DNA of 64,000 bases from Piscibacillus salipiscarius JCM 13188 (GTDB taxonomy: Bacteria; Bacillota; Bacilli; Bacillales; Alkalibacillaceae): contig NZ_BBCD01000011.1 of the NCBI RefSeq assembly GCF_001311865.1, forward strand, positions 32,658 to 96,657, read 5' to 3'. Under the pieces are notes generated by a model. That model ran no database searches. It was given only the letters and a program-made list of their open reading frames with translations, and was not told where the DNA came from. Numbering within the stretch: the stretch's first letter is position 1; each line of letters begins with the position of its first letter. A program made the translations under genes and the position numbers. This document shows, in pieces, positions 34,683-44,469 of the stretch.

Positions 34683-34810
34683 AGCGCATGCGTCCGTTTA
34701 ACCACGCAGTGATAGACCGAGATAAAGGAAACACGATGAGTACAGCGAATCGATGTTGACTTATCGTAGATTTAGACGAGAAGTCACCCAGTGGTTGGAC
34801 GCATTGCGCT
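34683..34810. repeat. 128-bp inverted-repeat element with nested hairpin
   Basis: Left arm AGCGCATGCGTCC..AACCAC (34683-34705) pairs with right arm GTGGTTGGACGCATTGCGCT (34791-34810), with a 3-base bulge on the left and a 1-base bulge on the right. Inside, GACTTATCGT and ACGAGAAGTC form a second hairpin (34758-34786). No frame is coding. It lies in the 3' region of yutI before the terminator. It looks like a dispersed structured repeat; I have the impression of similar elements in other Bacillaceae. Confidence 0.6.
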
Positions 34811-34882
34811 AGATAACTCTGTACAAAAACAACAATCAACGTTTAAAAGATAATTTTATACGTTCTCAGCTATTCAATTATA

Positions 34883-34925
34883 GAAATCGCATGTGATTCA
34901 CCTTGATCACATGCGATTTTTTTGT
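34883..34925. terminator. Bidirectional terminator
   Basis: AAATCGCATGTGAT-tcacctt-GATCACATGCGATTT, a 14-bp stem with T-runs, between yutI (plus) and the dehydrogenase gene (minus). Confidence 0.85.
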
Positions 34926-34939
34926 TTGTCATATTAGAT

Positions 34940-35899
34940 TTAATATACAGGCGTGACTGGCTCTTCTCCATTCAACACGCGCGAGATATTATCAACCGCA
35001 AGCTCAATCATTTTCATGCGTGTATCGACGCTGGCTGATCCGATATGTGGAAGAGCCACTACCTGACTAAGCTCCAGTAATGGATGGTCGCTACTGATTG
35101 GCTCATCCTTAAATACATCAAGTCCTGCCGCTTTAATATCCCCATTTATTAACGCTTGGTAAAGATCTTCTTCCACCACTACGCCGCCTCGAGACGAATT
35201 GATAAATATCGCCGCATCTTTCATCTTTTTAAAAACATCATCATTAAACATATTCTTCGTCTCATCGGTCAGCGGGGTCATGCAAACAACAAAATCTGAT
35301 TGCTTAATCAGGTCATCAAATTCTGCGTACTGGACGCCTAGTTCTTGCTCTGCTTCTCTTTTCCTTGAACGATTGTGATATAAAATATTCATATTAAATC
35401 CTGTCGCTCGCTTAGCAACCGCCTGTCCGATATTCCCCCATCCCCACGATTCCAAGTGTTTTATGGTGAACATCTGATCCAGCCATTAAAAACGGTGACC
35501 ACGTGGACCACTTGTTTTCTTTAACAAAATCCACAGCTTCTGGAATCCTTCTTGCTGTTGCCAAAAGCAGCGCAAACGTTAAATCTGCCGTTGTTTCATT
35601 TAAGACTTCTGGTGTATTCGTCACGATGACATTATGTTTTTAGCCGCTTCAACATCAATATTATCGAAGCCAACCGCCATATTGGCAACAACCTTTAATT
35701 GCTTTCCTTTAAGAAAGACTTCTTCATCAATGGTTTCTGTTAACATACTTAAGATCGCATCAGCAGACTCTACTCTATTCAAAAGCTCACCCTTTGGGAT
35801 AGGCTGATCTTCATATGGCCACATATCCACTTCAAATGAATCCCTTAGTTTAGCAATTGCTGATTCGGGTAATTGACGAGTGATAAATATTTTTGGCAT
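34940..35899 (-). CDS. D-2-hydroxyacid dehydrogenase, two frameshifts
   Basis: An NAD(P)-dependent reductase of the glyoxylate/hydroxypyruvate/2-ketogluconate group. MPKIFITRQLPESAIAKL at the start; VVANMAVGFDNIDVEAA; nucleotide site LGIVGMG-NIGQAVAKR (restored by removing one G from a five-G run near 35440); INSSRGGVVVEEDL; AAGLDVFKDEP; and the catalytic His in LPHIGSAS. The other break is a missing A near 35643. About 320 residues. Substrate cannot be fixed; glyoxylate would fit a genome with the glyoxylate shunt. Confidence 0.88.
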
Positions 35900-35974
35900 G
35901 AATAGCCAACCTCCTTTATATTATTTAATCAATGAAGTAAAATAAAGAAAACAAAATTGGGTAGGTGTATTGAA

Positions 35975-36466
35975 ATGGATTTAGAAAAAATGGCATTAAA
36001 AGCACTCGAAGTTCGAAATGTCGACTTAGATGAAATTGCTGATCTTGTTTATTATTTACAAGAAAAATATCATGATGACTTATCAAGAGAAGAATGCCTT
36101 TCAAATGTGAAAAAGGTATTGCAAAAACGCGAGGTTCAAAACGCGATTTTAACAGGCATTCAATTAGATAAATTGGCAGAGCAAAACAAGCTTGATGAGC
36201 CCTTACAACAAATCGTCGAACAAGATGAAGGATTATATGGCATTGATGAAATCATTGCCTTATCCATTGTCAACGTGTACGGCTCGATTGGATTTACCAA
36301 CTATGGTTATATCGACAAAGTTAAACCTGGTGTGTTAAATCGTCTAAATGATAAACGTTATGGCTGTAACACCTTCTTAGATGATATCGTTGGTGCCATA
36401 GCCGCAGCTGCGTCTAGTCGATTAGCTCACAGTCAATCAGATGGTATGAGCTCTATCGATGATTAA
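35975..36466 (+). CDS. yutG: Phosphatidylglycerophosphatase A-like protein (YutG)
   Basis: A 163-residue protein of the PgpA fold. MDLEKMALKALEVRNVDLDEIADL, LSREECLSNVKKVLQKREVQNAIL and the metal-site region CNTFLDDIVGAIAAAASSR are typical. Members dephosphorylate phosphatidylglycerophosphate to phosphatidylglycerol, though YutG itself lacks the membrane helices of Escherichia coli PgpA. ATG 35975 with TAGGTG is chosen over the upstream TTG at 35957. Confidence 0.82.
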   Translation: MDLEKMALKALEVRNVDLDEIADLVYYLQEKYHDDLSREECLSNVKKVLQKREVQNAILTGIQLDKLAEQNKLDEPLQQIVEQDEGLYGIDEIIALSIVNVYGSIGFTNYGYIDKVKPGVLNRLNDKRYGCNTFLDDIVGAIAAAASSRLAHSQSDGMSSIDD

Positions 36467-36522
36467 TTAATAAAATCCTATCATAGATGAGTTAAAACTT
36501 TCATTTAAACATCAAAGATTTC

Positions 36523-36560
36523 AAAAAGCCGAATGTTAGAGCTTAACATTCGGCTTTATT
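36523..36560. terminator. Bidirectional terminator
   Basis: AAAGCCGAATGTTA-gagc-TTAACATTCGGCTTT between convergent yutG and yutF; the stem touches the yutF stop codon. Confidence 0.88.
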
Positions 36561-37330
36561 ATTCTAAAACCAATCCTTCAACGTTTTCGATTGTGTAAGT
36601 TGGCTTTATTCCAAATTGAGTTAATTCATCTTTGGTTGTAACACCCGTTTGTACGTGCAAAGTATCCATCCCTGCATGAATGCCAGCTAGTATATCAGTA
36701 TGGTAATTATCCCCCACCATTATAGCCTCTTCCTGACTAATCCCTAAATAGTCTAAAGCAATTTGTAGCATCAGGCCAGATGGTTTTCCAACAATTTCAG
36801 GCTTGACCCCTGTTACATTTTCAACTAAATTAACGTAAGCACCGTTTCCAGGAACCAACCCTTTTTCAGTTGGCACTTTTATATCAGGGTTAGTCGCGAC
36901 AAACTTAGCTCCTTCTTGCACATAAAGACAAGCATCTCTAAGCTTACGGTATGTATTCTCACGGTCAATTCCCATGACGACATAGTCAGCATCACCATCA
37001 ACAACCTGCACGCCTTTTTTCTTTAAGCGCCTCAGTTAAGCCGACTTCACCAATGACATAAGCCGTCGCATTCGGCTTTTCGTCGTGAATATGAATGGCT
37101 GTTGCAAGTGATGCTGTCATCACTTGATGAGACTCTGCTTCAATGCCGAACTGTTTTAATTTCTCAGCTGTTGCTCCTGGTGTGCGAGATGAATTATTCG
37201 TCACGAACATGAAAGGGATATTTCGCAACTGTAATTCTCGAATAAATTCTTTTGCTTCTGGAATTTCCGATTTCCCTTTATACATCGTTCCGTCTAGGTC
37301 AATTAAGTACCCTTTGTAATCTGTTTTCAT
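36559..37330 (-). CDS. yutF: HAD-superfamily phosphatase, NagD/YutF type, frameshifted
   Basis: A type IIA HAD hydrolase: nucleophile YLIDLDGTMYKG, threonine motif FVTNNSSRTPG, lysine GKPSGLML and acidic MVGDNYHTDILAG. One extra A in a run of six near 37014 splits it after EALKEK; removing it joins to GVQVVDGDADYVVMG. About 256 residues. YutF is a nucleotide/sugar phosphate phosphatase of broad specificity. Downstream of yutE in one operon. Confidence 0.9.
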
Positions 37331-37335
37331 GATGA

Positions 37336-37778
37336 CTACTCCTCACGTTTGTAAAAGTTGTGACAGGCCCCATCTCTTTTTCTAGATAGTCCAAAACATT
37401 GGGTCTGAAATTTTCTAACGTTTTAACGTGTTTTGACAGAATATCATCGATTTCTTTATGGTTAATATTTGTGTATTCGCGAACTAGCATTTTTCTAAGT
37501 TCAATCGTTTCTTTATAAGCTTGTTCATCTTCTTTTGGAATGACTTGCTCGTCCACTAAAATATCAATAATATCTTCATAACTACCTGGGTCACGCATAA
37601 TGAAGCCATCAATCATCATATTGCCTACATCAATGATGGATTCAATGACCATTTGAGCTAATCGCTCCGTTCCCAATTTTTCTAAAAAGGATTCACTTGT
37701 CTTCTGTTCATATGTTTCTAATAATCCACTCATATATAGTAAGGTTTGTTCAATTTGATCTCGGTCAACAAAATACAC
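37336..37778 (-). CDS. yutE: YutE, DUF86/HepT-like protein, frameshifted at the end
   Basis: About 147 residues, all-helical, with RDQIEQTLLYMSGLLETYE, VIESIIDVGNMMIDGFIM and LVREYTNINHKEIDDIL; the last recalls the RxxxxxxxY of HepT-like nucleases, here RKMLVREYTNI. YutE is not paired with a nucleotidyltransferase gene here, unlike HepT-MntA toxin systems. GTG 37778 behind AAGGAGTG is the likely start. Adding one T at about 37352 gives the natural end FYKREE at 37336, before yutF. Confidence 0.82.
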
Positions 37779-37915
37779 AATTAACACTCCTTAATTATTT
37801 GTTCTTAAGCTATATTATCACATTATAAACATGAATCGTATTCACATACAGTTATATTATGACATAAGGAAAAAGTTTTGCTAAAATAATGGCAACACAA
37901 GTTGAGGGGGCTGTA

Positions 37916-38190
37916 ATGTTGGATTTTGAAATTATCTCGGATAAAAAGAATCAGCTGGAATCCGTTACGTTTGTGCTAAAACTAACACACGACGTTATGA
38001 TTTAATCATCCTAACTAGCGAAAGCTTAGAAGAAAAAGGGGAAGTTGTCATTATCGATGATCAAGGCTCACGATATACAAAAGTACGGAAAAATAAAATT
38101 CAAGATAGTGAATATTTAGCTCATGCTTTTAATGTTAATGAGTACGAATCAGATGAGATCTATCAGTTTCTAAAACAGGTTCTAGAATAA
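37916..38190 (+). CDS. DUF3055/SAV0927-like small protein, frameshifted
   Basis: ATG 37916 behind GAGGGGG begins MLDFEIISDKKNQLESVTFV; after one frame change near 37978 it continues AKTNTRRYDLIILTSESL, VVIIDDQGSRYTKVRKNKI and EYLAHAFNVNEYESDEIYQFL. The pattern of a beta-rich start and final EYLxHAF helix agrees with DUF3055-type proteins found beside yutD. About 91 residues. Function unknown. Confidence 0.55.
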
Positions 38191-38232
38191 GATGTCGCCT
38201 CCTGCACAAACTATACATACAGGAGCGTTTGA

Positions 38233-38519
38233 ATGAAAAAAACCGACGAATTAAAGACCAACAAGATGATTTTACACCTGTTGAAGTGCAAGATAATTAT
38301 CAAGTGCCGGAAGAGTTTCCTGAGGGTAATTATGGTAATCCGATTAATAAAGACGAACCACTTAAACCTTATCCAGAAAAAGAATCTAAACGACACCATT
38401 CAGCTTTTGCCTATGAAAATAAAGAGCTTCACGCAGACTTACCTAGACAATTCCCAGGAGCTCATGTTCCGCAGGATTACCCGAATGATGAAGGAATTAC
38501 AAGAGACGAAAAAGAATGA
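38233..38519 (+). CDS. Small hydrophilic protein, unknown function
   Basis: About 96 residues. AGGAGCG precedes ATG 38233, but the coding frame is the neighbouring one: an A run (seven A after ATG) seems one base short, and then NRRIKDQQDDFTPVEVQDNYQVP follows. Proline, lysine and glutamate are frequent, with NPINKDEPLKPYPEKES; probably disordered. Stands at the place of yutC, but I cannot confirm homology. Confidence 0.5.
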
Positions 38520-38550
38520 CCTCAAGTTTGTGAGGTCATTCTTTTTATGT
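38516..38550. terminator. Bidirectional terminator
   Basis: AATGACCTCA-agtttg-TGAGGTCATT followed by T-run, between the convergent hydrophilic-protein gene and yutD. Confidence 0.85.
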
Positions 38551-38826
38551 ATCGACACGTTTCATTACAAAATAAGCACAACCGAAGTTGCAGTACTCAT
38601 ATAGATAATCTTCTAACGTTGAAATTTTCGTATCAAATGTTGCTTTTTGATTCTGATCATCGTAAAAACCTTTTAAACGGAGTTGTCCAAATCCCCAATC
38701 TCCTACTATAAAATCATATTTTGTCAGTATATCACTAAAACGTTCACTAATCGCTTCTTCTTGAAAACCTTCTTTATGATCAACGATTACTTCGTACTGT
38801 TGTCCTAAGAATTCCATTTCGATCAC
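38545..38826 (-). CDS. yutD: YutD family protein (DUF1027)
   Basis: A 93-residue intact protein. IVGDWGFGQLRLKGFYDDQNQKATFDT and YLYEYCNFGCAYFVMKR are the signature of YutD. Its function is unknown; the conserved YCNFGC cysteines may bind metal. GAGGTGATC precedes ATG 38826. Next gene is lytH, as in Bacillus subtilis. Confidence 0.93.
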   Translation of the reverse strand: MIEMEFLGQQYEVIVDHKEGFQEEAISERFSDILTKYDFIVGDWGFGQLRLKGFYDDQNQKATFDTKISTLEDYLYEYCNFGCAYFVMKRVDT

Positions 38827-38934
38827 CTCTGATACAAATAGTGTACCATATTTTCCTATTACAAAGAGTACATTTTTTTCAAATAAATGAACAGTATAAC
38901 AAGCAAGTACAACTAACTAAAGGAGATTTTAACA

Positions 38935-39931
38935 TGGAACGTCTACATAGGCGAATAGTTGCAATTATATTACTAACAATCATTTTTACTCCAATTACTC
39001 TGGCCTCTGCAGCCGAAAAGAACGAAGAGAATGAAGAAAATAAAGAGCTTGATGAAGCGACCCTTCGTAAAGGTCTCTATCAAAAGACCGAGGCATTAAC
39101 ACAAGTGCCCTGGTATCTTATCGCTGCGATGGATCAATATGAACGAAATATTAAAAAAGACGAATGATGAAGACCGGATAACGGGTATACAAATACCAAA
39201 TGAAGAATGGTACGGAATTCTACCACCACATGCGAACCATAATGAGAAAGAATCCACATTAAACCTTTTCGAAGGCATTGGAAAGGATGGAAACGGTGAT
39301 GACATTGCAGATCCGACAAATGATGAAGATGTTCTTTATACGCTTGCTATGGAAATACAGCAAAATCTCGCCGAGGATCAAAAATTGGAATCGGCGCTTA
39401 CTTCTTATTACGAACGAGAAAAAGCCTCTCAAATCATTACAAAAATAGCAAGGATGTTTAAACACTTTAACACGGTTGATTTAAGTGAGCGCGCTTTTCC
39501 GATTCCGAAATGGAATAACTACAGTTATCGTTCAACTTGGGGAGATACCCGAGGTTATGGTGGACGCAGAATTCATGAAGGCACCGATATATTTGCAGGA
39601 TATGGGACTCCTGTTCGTAGTACTTCTTATGGCGTTGTTGAAATTAAGGGATGGAACCGTTTTGGTGGCTGGCGAATTGGTATTCGTGACTCGTACAATA
39701 TCTATCATTATTATGCGCACTTAAATGCGTTTGCTGAAGACATTAAAGAAGGAGACATTGTAGAGCCAGGTGATGTCATTGGGTATGTTGGTGCATCAGG
39801 GTATGGGCCAGAAGGTACATCAGGTAAATTCCCTCCCCACCTTCATTATGGAATGTATAAAGATAACGGGGAAAAATGAATGGGCATACGACCCATATCC
39901 GTATTTAAAACGCTGGGAACGTAATCGGTAA
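38935..39931 (+). CDS. lytH: LytH-like M23 peptidase, two frameshifts
   Basis: A secreted zinc peptidase. ATG 38935 (AAGGAG) begins MERLHRRIVAIILLTIIF with a signal peptide ending near LASAAEK. After a break near 39150 the M23 domain follows: HEGTDIFAGYGTPV (HxxxD), the YHYYAHLNA region and PHLHYGMYKD (HxH), all zinc ligands present; a final break near 39870 gives NEWAYDPYPYLKRWERNR. About 331 residues. LytH of Bacillus subtilis cuts cortex peptide side chains to L-alanine late in sporulation. Position beside yutD agrees. Confidence 0.88.
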
Positions 39932-39977
39932 CTTGATTTTCCGCTTCATTACTGAAAAATATAAGGAGAGATTATTT

Positions 39978-41006
39978 TTGGAGTGGAAAACCGTGAAGAA
40001 AATTGTAGGAAGCAGGGTGTTAAAAACAGGAGTCGCCATCTTTATTACAGCTTTGATTTGTGAATGGTTAGATTGGCCTCCTGTTTTTGCCGTCATCACA
40101 GCTATCGTGACCATTGAACCAACTGTATCACAGTCGATTAAAAAGGGAATCGTTCGCTTTCCAGCATCAGCGATCGGTTCTTTTTATGCTGTCTTATTCA
40201 TTTCGTTGTTTGGTCATGCACCAATCACCTATGCATTAGCAGCAGTTTTTACGATTATCACAACTTATCGGCTTAAATTATATGCAGGCTTACTAGTCGC
40301 AACCCTTACGGCCGTTGCCATGATTGAGGTTATTCACACGAATGTCTTTTTATCGTTTTTCATTAGGTTAGGAACAACGACGATTGGACTAGTTGTATCA
40401 ACATTGATTAATTTATTTGTTCTACCACCTGATTATACAAAAGATATTTACACTAAATTAAGAACGATCACTCAGCGCACTGGTGAAGCTGTCGAAATGG
40501 TATTTTGTCAATATTTATTAAATCGAACGAATCAGCCAAAATGCCAAAATGAATTAGATGAACTTGACGAAGACGTACATAAAATCGAATCTCTTATTCA
40601 ATTTCAAAAAGATGAAACTCAATATCATCCATTAACCGCTTCAGAACAAAAAGCTTTTCAACATGCCCAAAGACAACTCGTGCGCGTTAAATTAATGATT
40701 TATCACTTAGATAATGTGTTAAACACGCCATTATCGGAGCTTCAATTAAGCGATCAAGAACGAGAAAAGATCCTAGAATCCGTTCATGAACTGGCCTATG
40801 CTATGAAAACTAACACGAAGTTCGATCTAGTTCAACATCATCAGAAATTAAAAGAACTGATGGCACTCTACTGGGAAGATAGTGATAAAGTTCGAAAAAA
40901 CAAACAAGAATACCCAACAGCCTTCCCAGCAGAACTGATTGTATTGTATGAGCTAGTTTCGATTTTTACAGTTGTTGAGAACTACTATACAGAAGAAGGC
41001 GTTTGA
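39978..41006 (+). CDS. Aromatic acid exporter family protein (DUF939 type)
   Basis: A 342-residue protein with four to six hydrophobic segments in the first 150 residues (VLKTGVAIFITALICEWLDW, FAVITAIVTIEPTVSQSIK) and a helical cytoplasmic C-terminal half (EDVHKIESLIQFQKDE). The TIEPTVSQSIKKG segment marks the ArAE_1/FUSC-like family. TTG 39978 after AAGGAGAG is the best start. Substrate unknown. Confidence 0.8.
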   Translation: MEWKTVKKIVGSRVLKTGVAIFITALICEWLDWPPVFAVITAIVTIEPTVSQSIKKGIVRFPASAIGSFYAVLFISLFGHAPITYALAAVFTIITTYRLKLYAGLLVATLTAVAMIEVIHTNVFLSFFIRLGTTTIGLVVSTLINLFVLPPDYTKDIYTKLRTITQRTGEAVEMVFCQYLLNRTNQPKCQNELDELDEDVHKIESLIQFQKDETQYHPLTASEQKAFQHAQRQLVRVKLMIYHLDNVLNTPLSELQLSDQEREKILESVHELAYAMKTNTKFDLVQHHQKLKELMALYWEDSDKVRKNKQEYPTAFPAELIVLYELVSIFTVVENYYTEEGV

Positions 41007-41033
41007 TTTATACCTAAAGGTTTGTCGGCAAGT

Positions 41034-42356
41034 TTAGCTTTCCTTCCATGGAAATTCAATCACAAATCTCGCCCCACCTAATGAGGATTGTTCGACTTTA
41101 ATTTGGCCTTGTGATTGCTCGATTATCGTTCTTGCAATTGCAAGGCCTAAACCTGTCTCCCCTCCTTTGCCTTTTACAAAACGGTTAAAGATATGCGGAA
41201 TTAGATCTTCTGGTATTCCGTTTCCATCATCTTCAATGACAATCTCAGTCCCTTTCACATAAACACTTACTCTCGATCGAGCATGCCTAATAGCATTAAC
41301 CACAATGTTAGAAATAGCCTGCAAGAATTTTTCACGATCAACTCGCATTTCAAAATGAGACCTTTCTACAACATCAAATTGTACTTGTTCTTGTTCTGCT
41401 AACGGTATCATGCGGCTTTCAACATCTTTGAGCAACTCATCAGACCTCACCCACTCTGCTTCATACGGAAGCTCCTCACTTTCAAGCTTGGCAAGCCAAA
41501 TCATCTCATTAATGATTTCTTAAGACGATTGATTTCAACAACCATCGTCTCAAGGCCTTGATCGCGCTCTTTCCCTTCAAATACGCCTTCCTTAATCCCT
41601 TCTGCATAACCTTGTATCGTCATTAGAGGTGTTTTAAGTTCGTGACTCGCATTTTGGAAGAAAGCCTGCTGGGACTGCATGTAATTTTTAATTCTTGAGC
41701 CATATCAAATAAACTCTGTTCAACCTCTTTTATCTCACCACTTGCTTGAACCCGCTTCAGGTCGTCAAAGCGTCGTTTTTCAACCTTTTTTAATTCTTGT
41801 TTAAGTAACGTTAGTGGCTTTACTAAACGGTTGGTCAAAAGGTAACTTAGAAAGACGGCTAAAGCTCCTCCAATTAAAAACACAACTAATAATCGGTTAA
41901 AAAACTGCCCCTGAACATTTTGAAGATCCTTAATCGGGGTTAACAATACTAGCTCAAGGCCACTTTGGTTCGTTTTCACGATACGGGAGGTGACGTATTT
42001 TTGCGACGTTCCTTCCCATAATTGATTAGAGTAATCGTTAAAATAACCTTGATTGTAAAACTGGCGTGTATCTTCTACAGGCATCGTTGAATACAAGACC
42101 GCGTTTTCTTTTGAATTATATAAAATCAATTCACCATCTTGAGAATTTAAAAAATCCTGAAACTCATTAGCTGATTGGACGGAACCATATTCTCTATTTA
42201 AGATGTCAATTAGGATTTCACCTTTTGTCTAAGCTGAACCTCTTCTTTTTCAATAAGCATGTCCATTATGAGTGAATAGGTCACAAAGCCCGTGACGGTT
42301 AAAATAACGATTAGTAATGTCGTAAAAGCTAAGTTCAGCTGCGTTCTTAATCTCAT
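41034..42356 (-). CDS. cssS: Two-component sensor kinase, CssS-like, several frameshifts
   Basis: ATG 42356 begins MRLRTQLNLAFTTLL, the first of two membrane segments (second: LLVVFLIGGALAVFLSYLL); between them is an outer domain of about 120 residues. HAMP linker (NRLVKPLTLLKQELKKV), phosphorylated His in FFQNASHELKTPLMTIQGY, then N box NIVVNAIRHA, and ATP motifs DDGNGIPED and ETGLGLAIART. Breaks near 42228, 41685 and 41520 split it. With the response regulator before it and HtrA divergent, it resembles CssS, which senses misfolded exported proteins. Confidence 0.82.
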
Positions 42357-43036
42357 TTAAGATCCCTCATCAATTTTCAATCGGTACCCATATCCCCATA
42401 CCGTTTCTAATGGAATGTTCGGTAATTTTTTCTGAGTCTTTTAATTAGATCATCGACAGCTCGATCACTTCCAAAATAATCATCTCCCCATACCCTGTCA
42501 AGTAGCTCTTCTCTTGAGTATGCACGGTTAGGATGCTCGGCAAACAGCGTTAGCATATCAAATTCTTTTGATGTTAGCTCAGTTTCTTGATCGCCCCAAA
42601 ACACACGTCGCTCATTAATATCGACCTTAAGCTGGTTGACCTCGATTGCTTTATATGACTTAGTTTCAGGCGTATGGTCAATACGCTTAAACAATCGTTT
42701 GACTCTTGCTACTAACTCTCCAGGGCTAAACGGTTTAGTTAAATAATCATCCGAGCCTAACTCAAGTCCTAATATTTTATCAATATCTTCATCTTTAGCG
42801 GAAATAATGATAATTGGTACATCACTGGTTTCTCTAATCTTTTTACAAAAATCAAATCCATCCATACCAGGTAACATAATATCTAAAATCCACATATCAG
42901 GTGGAGTGGTAGTATGTAGTGTCATCGCTTCTTCAGCACGGTCAAATATAATTGTCTCAAAATTTGACTTCTTCAAATAAGCTGAGACGATTTGCTGGAT
43001 ATGTGGGTCATCTTCTACAATGGCGATTTGTTTCAT
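42357..43036 (-). CDS. cssR: Response regulator, CssR-like (OmpR family), frameshifted
   Basis: Receiver domain with IAIVEDDPHIQQIV, phospho-acceptor Asp in MWILDIMLPGMDG, Lys in YLTKPFSPGEL, followed by a winged-helix DNA-binding domain (ELTSKEFDMLTLFAEHPNRAY, REELLDRVWG). One break near 42425 hides the end, VWGYGYRL, which completes the wing. About 226 residues. GGAGGTGACACAG precedes ATG 43036. Stop and the kinase start are adjacent. Likely activates the divergent htrA gene. Confidence 0.85.
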
Positions 43037-43198
43037 CTGTGTCACCTCCACTACTTATATACCCTATGTTACAACTATTTTATAAAAATGAGAAGAATCC
43101 TTTATGAATTACACACTTTTTATACATTTTTCTTAAATGATTGCCACAAAAATATTCCATAATATTAATTGAAAACTATTTGGATGAGGTGATGAAAC

Positions 43199-44398
43199 AT
43201 GGGTTTTGAAGAAAATCAAATACAAGAACAACAAGACCACCAACATCATGAACATAAACCGAAACGAAAGAATGGCATAGGTAAGATTTTAACGGCAGGA
43301 ATTGTAGGCGGACTCATCGCAACCTTTTTAACCGCCTTCTTGCTATCTAGTAATATATTAACGAGCGCACAAGATGAACCAAATGAAGAATCACAAAAGC
43401 AAACTGAAATCTCAGATCAAATATTTAAAGATGCATCGATTTCAGCCGATTTAAACGAATTATCTGAAGCAATCGTTGGCGTCGTTAATATTCAAAAGCA
43501 AAACGTATTTGACAAAGGATCAGAAGCCGGTACTGGTTCAGGTATTATTTATAAAAAAGACGGAGAATCAGCTTACGTGGTGACGAACCAGCACGTAATT
43601 AATGGAGCCAAAGAAGTTGAAGTTGTCTTAAATAAAGATCAGCGAATTGATGCAGAAGTATTAGGAGAAGATTCTTTAACAGACCTTGCTATTTTAAAAA
43701 TTGACGGTAAGCATGTAGATACGGTGGCTAAACTAGGAAGCTCTAGCAATGTTAAAACCGGGGACCCAGTTGTAGCAATTGGGAACCCGTTAGGATTAGA
43801 GTTTTCAAACTCGGTTACTAAAGGTATTATTAGTGGTAAAAACCGTTCGTTAAGCGTTGATACAAACGGTGACAGACAGCCTGATTGGGTAACAGACGTT
43901 CTTCAAACTGATGCAGCGATCAATCCTGGTAACAGTGGCGGTGCGCTTGTTAACTCTAAAGGCGAAGTGATAGGCATTAACTCTATGAAAATCGCAAAAC
44001 AACGCGTCGAGGGTATGGGTTTTGCCATTCCTATCGATCAAGCGAAGAAAATTATGTCTGACCTTGAGAAGCACGGCGAAGTGAAAAGACCATTAGTCGG
44101 CGTTAGTGTTGTGAAAATGAACCAAGTACCTCAGCCATATGTACAAAATATTGAAGTACCAGAAGGCGTTGAAAATGGTATTGTCGTTGCTCAAATTGAA
44201 GATGGATCACCAGCTGATAAAGCAGGTTTAAAACAATATGACGTCATTACCAAAATTAATGATCAAGAGATTAAGAACTTACTTGATTTAAAAGTATATC
44301 TGTATAACAAAGTCAAAATTGGTGACGAAGTAGAGTTAACGTATTATAGAAATGGCGAAAAACAAACCGCAACGTTAACATTAGATCAGACGATATAA
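43199..44398 (+). CDS. htrA: HtrA-type membrane serine protease
   Basis: A 399-residue intact protein: cytoplasmic N-terminus rich in Gln and His, one membrane segment (residues 30-50), trypsin-like protease domain with His132 (TNQHVI), Asp162 (LTDLAILKI) and Ser246 (NPGNSGGALV), and a C-terminal PDZ domain (GSPADKAGLKQYDVITKIN). It degrades or refolds damaged proteins outside the membrane. GATGAGGTGATGAAAC precedes ATG 43199. Divergent from cssRS, the known regulators of htrA/htrB in Bacillus subtilis. Confidence 0.93.
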   Translation: MGFEENQIQEQQDHQHHEHKPKRKNGIGKILTAGIVGGLIATFLTAFLLSSNILTSAQDEPNEESQKQTEISDQIFKDASISADLNELSEAIVGVVNIQKQNVFDKGSEAGTGSGIIYKKDGESAYVVTNQHVINGAKEVEVVLNKDQRIDAEVLGEDSLTDLAILKIDGKHVDTVAKLGSSSNVKTGDPVVAIGNPLGLEFSNSVTKGIISGKNRSLSVDTNGDRQPDWVTDVLQTDAAINPGNSGGALVNSKGEVIGINSMKIAKQRVEGMGFAIPIDQAKKIMSDLEKHGEVKRPLVGVSVVKMNQVPQPYVQNIEVPEGVENGIVVAQIEDGSPADKAGLKQYDVITKINDQEIKNLLDLKVYLYNKVKIGDEVELTYYRNGEKQTATLTLDQTI

Positions 44399-44401
44399 TA
44401 A

Positions 44402-44443
44402 GTGAAGCGCAGGAGGCTAAGAATAGCCCCTGCGCTTTTTTCA
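44402..44443 (+). terminator. Terminator after htrA
   Basis: GCGCAGGAGGCTA-agaa-TAGCCCCTGCGC followed by six T. Confidence 0.88.
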
Positions 44444-44469
44444 TTTAATAGCTTGTGAAAAGTGCAAGT

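Noticed and set aside
37336..37778. HepT-type toxin of a HepT-MntA system
   Set aside because: yutE is DUF86-like, but no nucleotidyltransferase antitoxin gene lies beside it and the surrounding order equals the housekeeping yut cluster.
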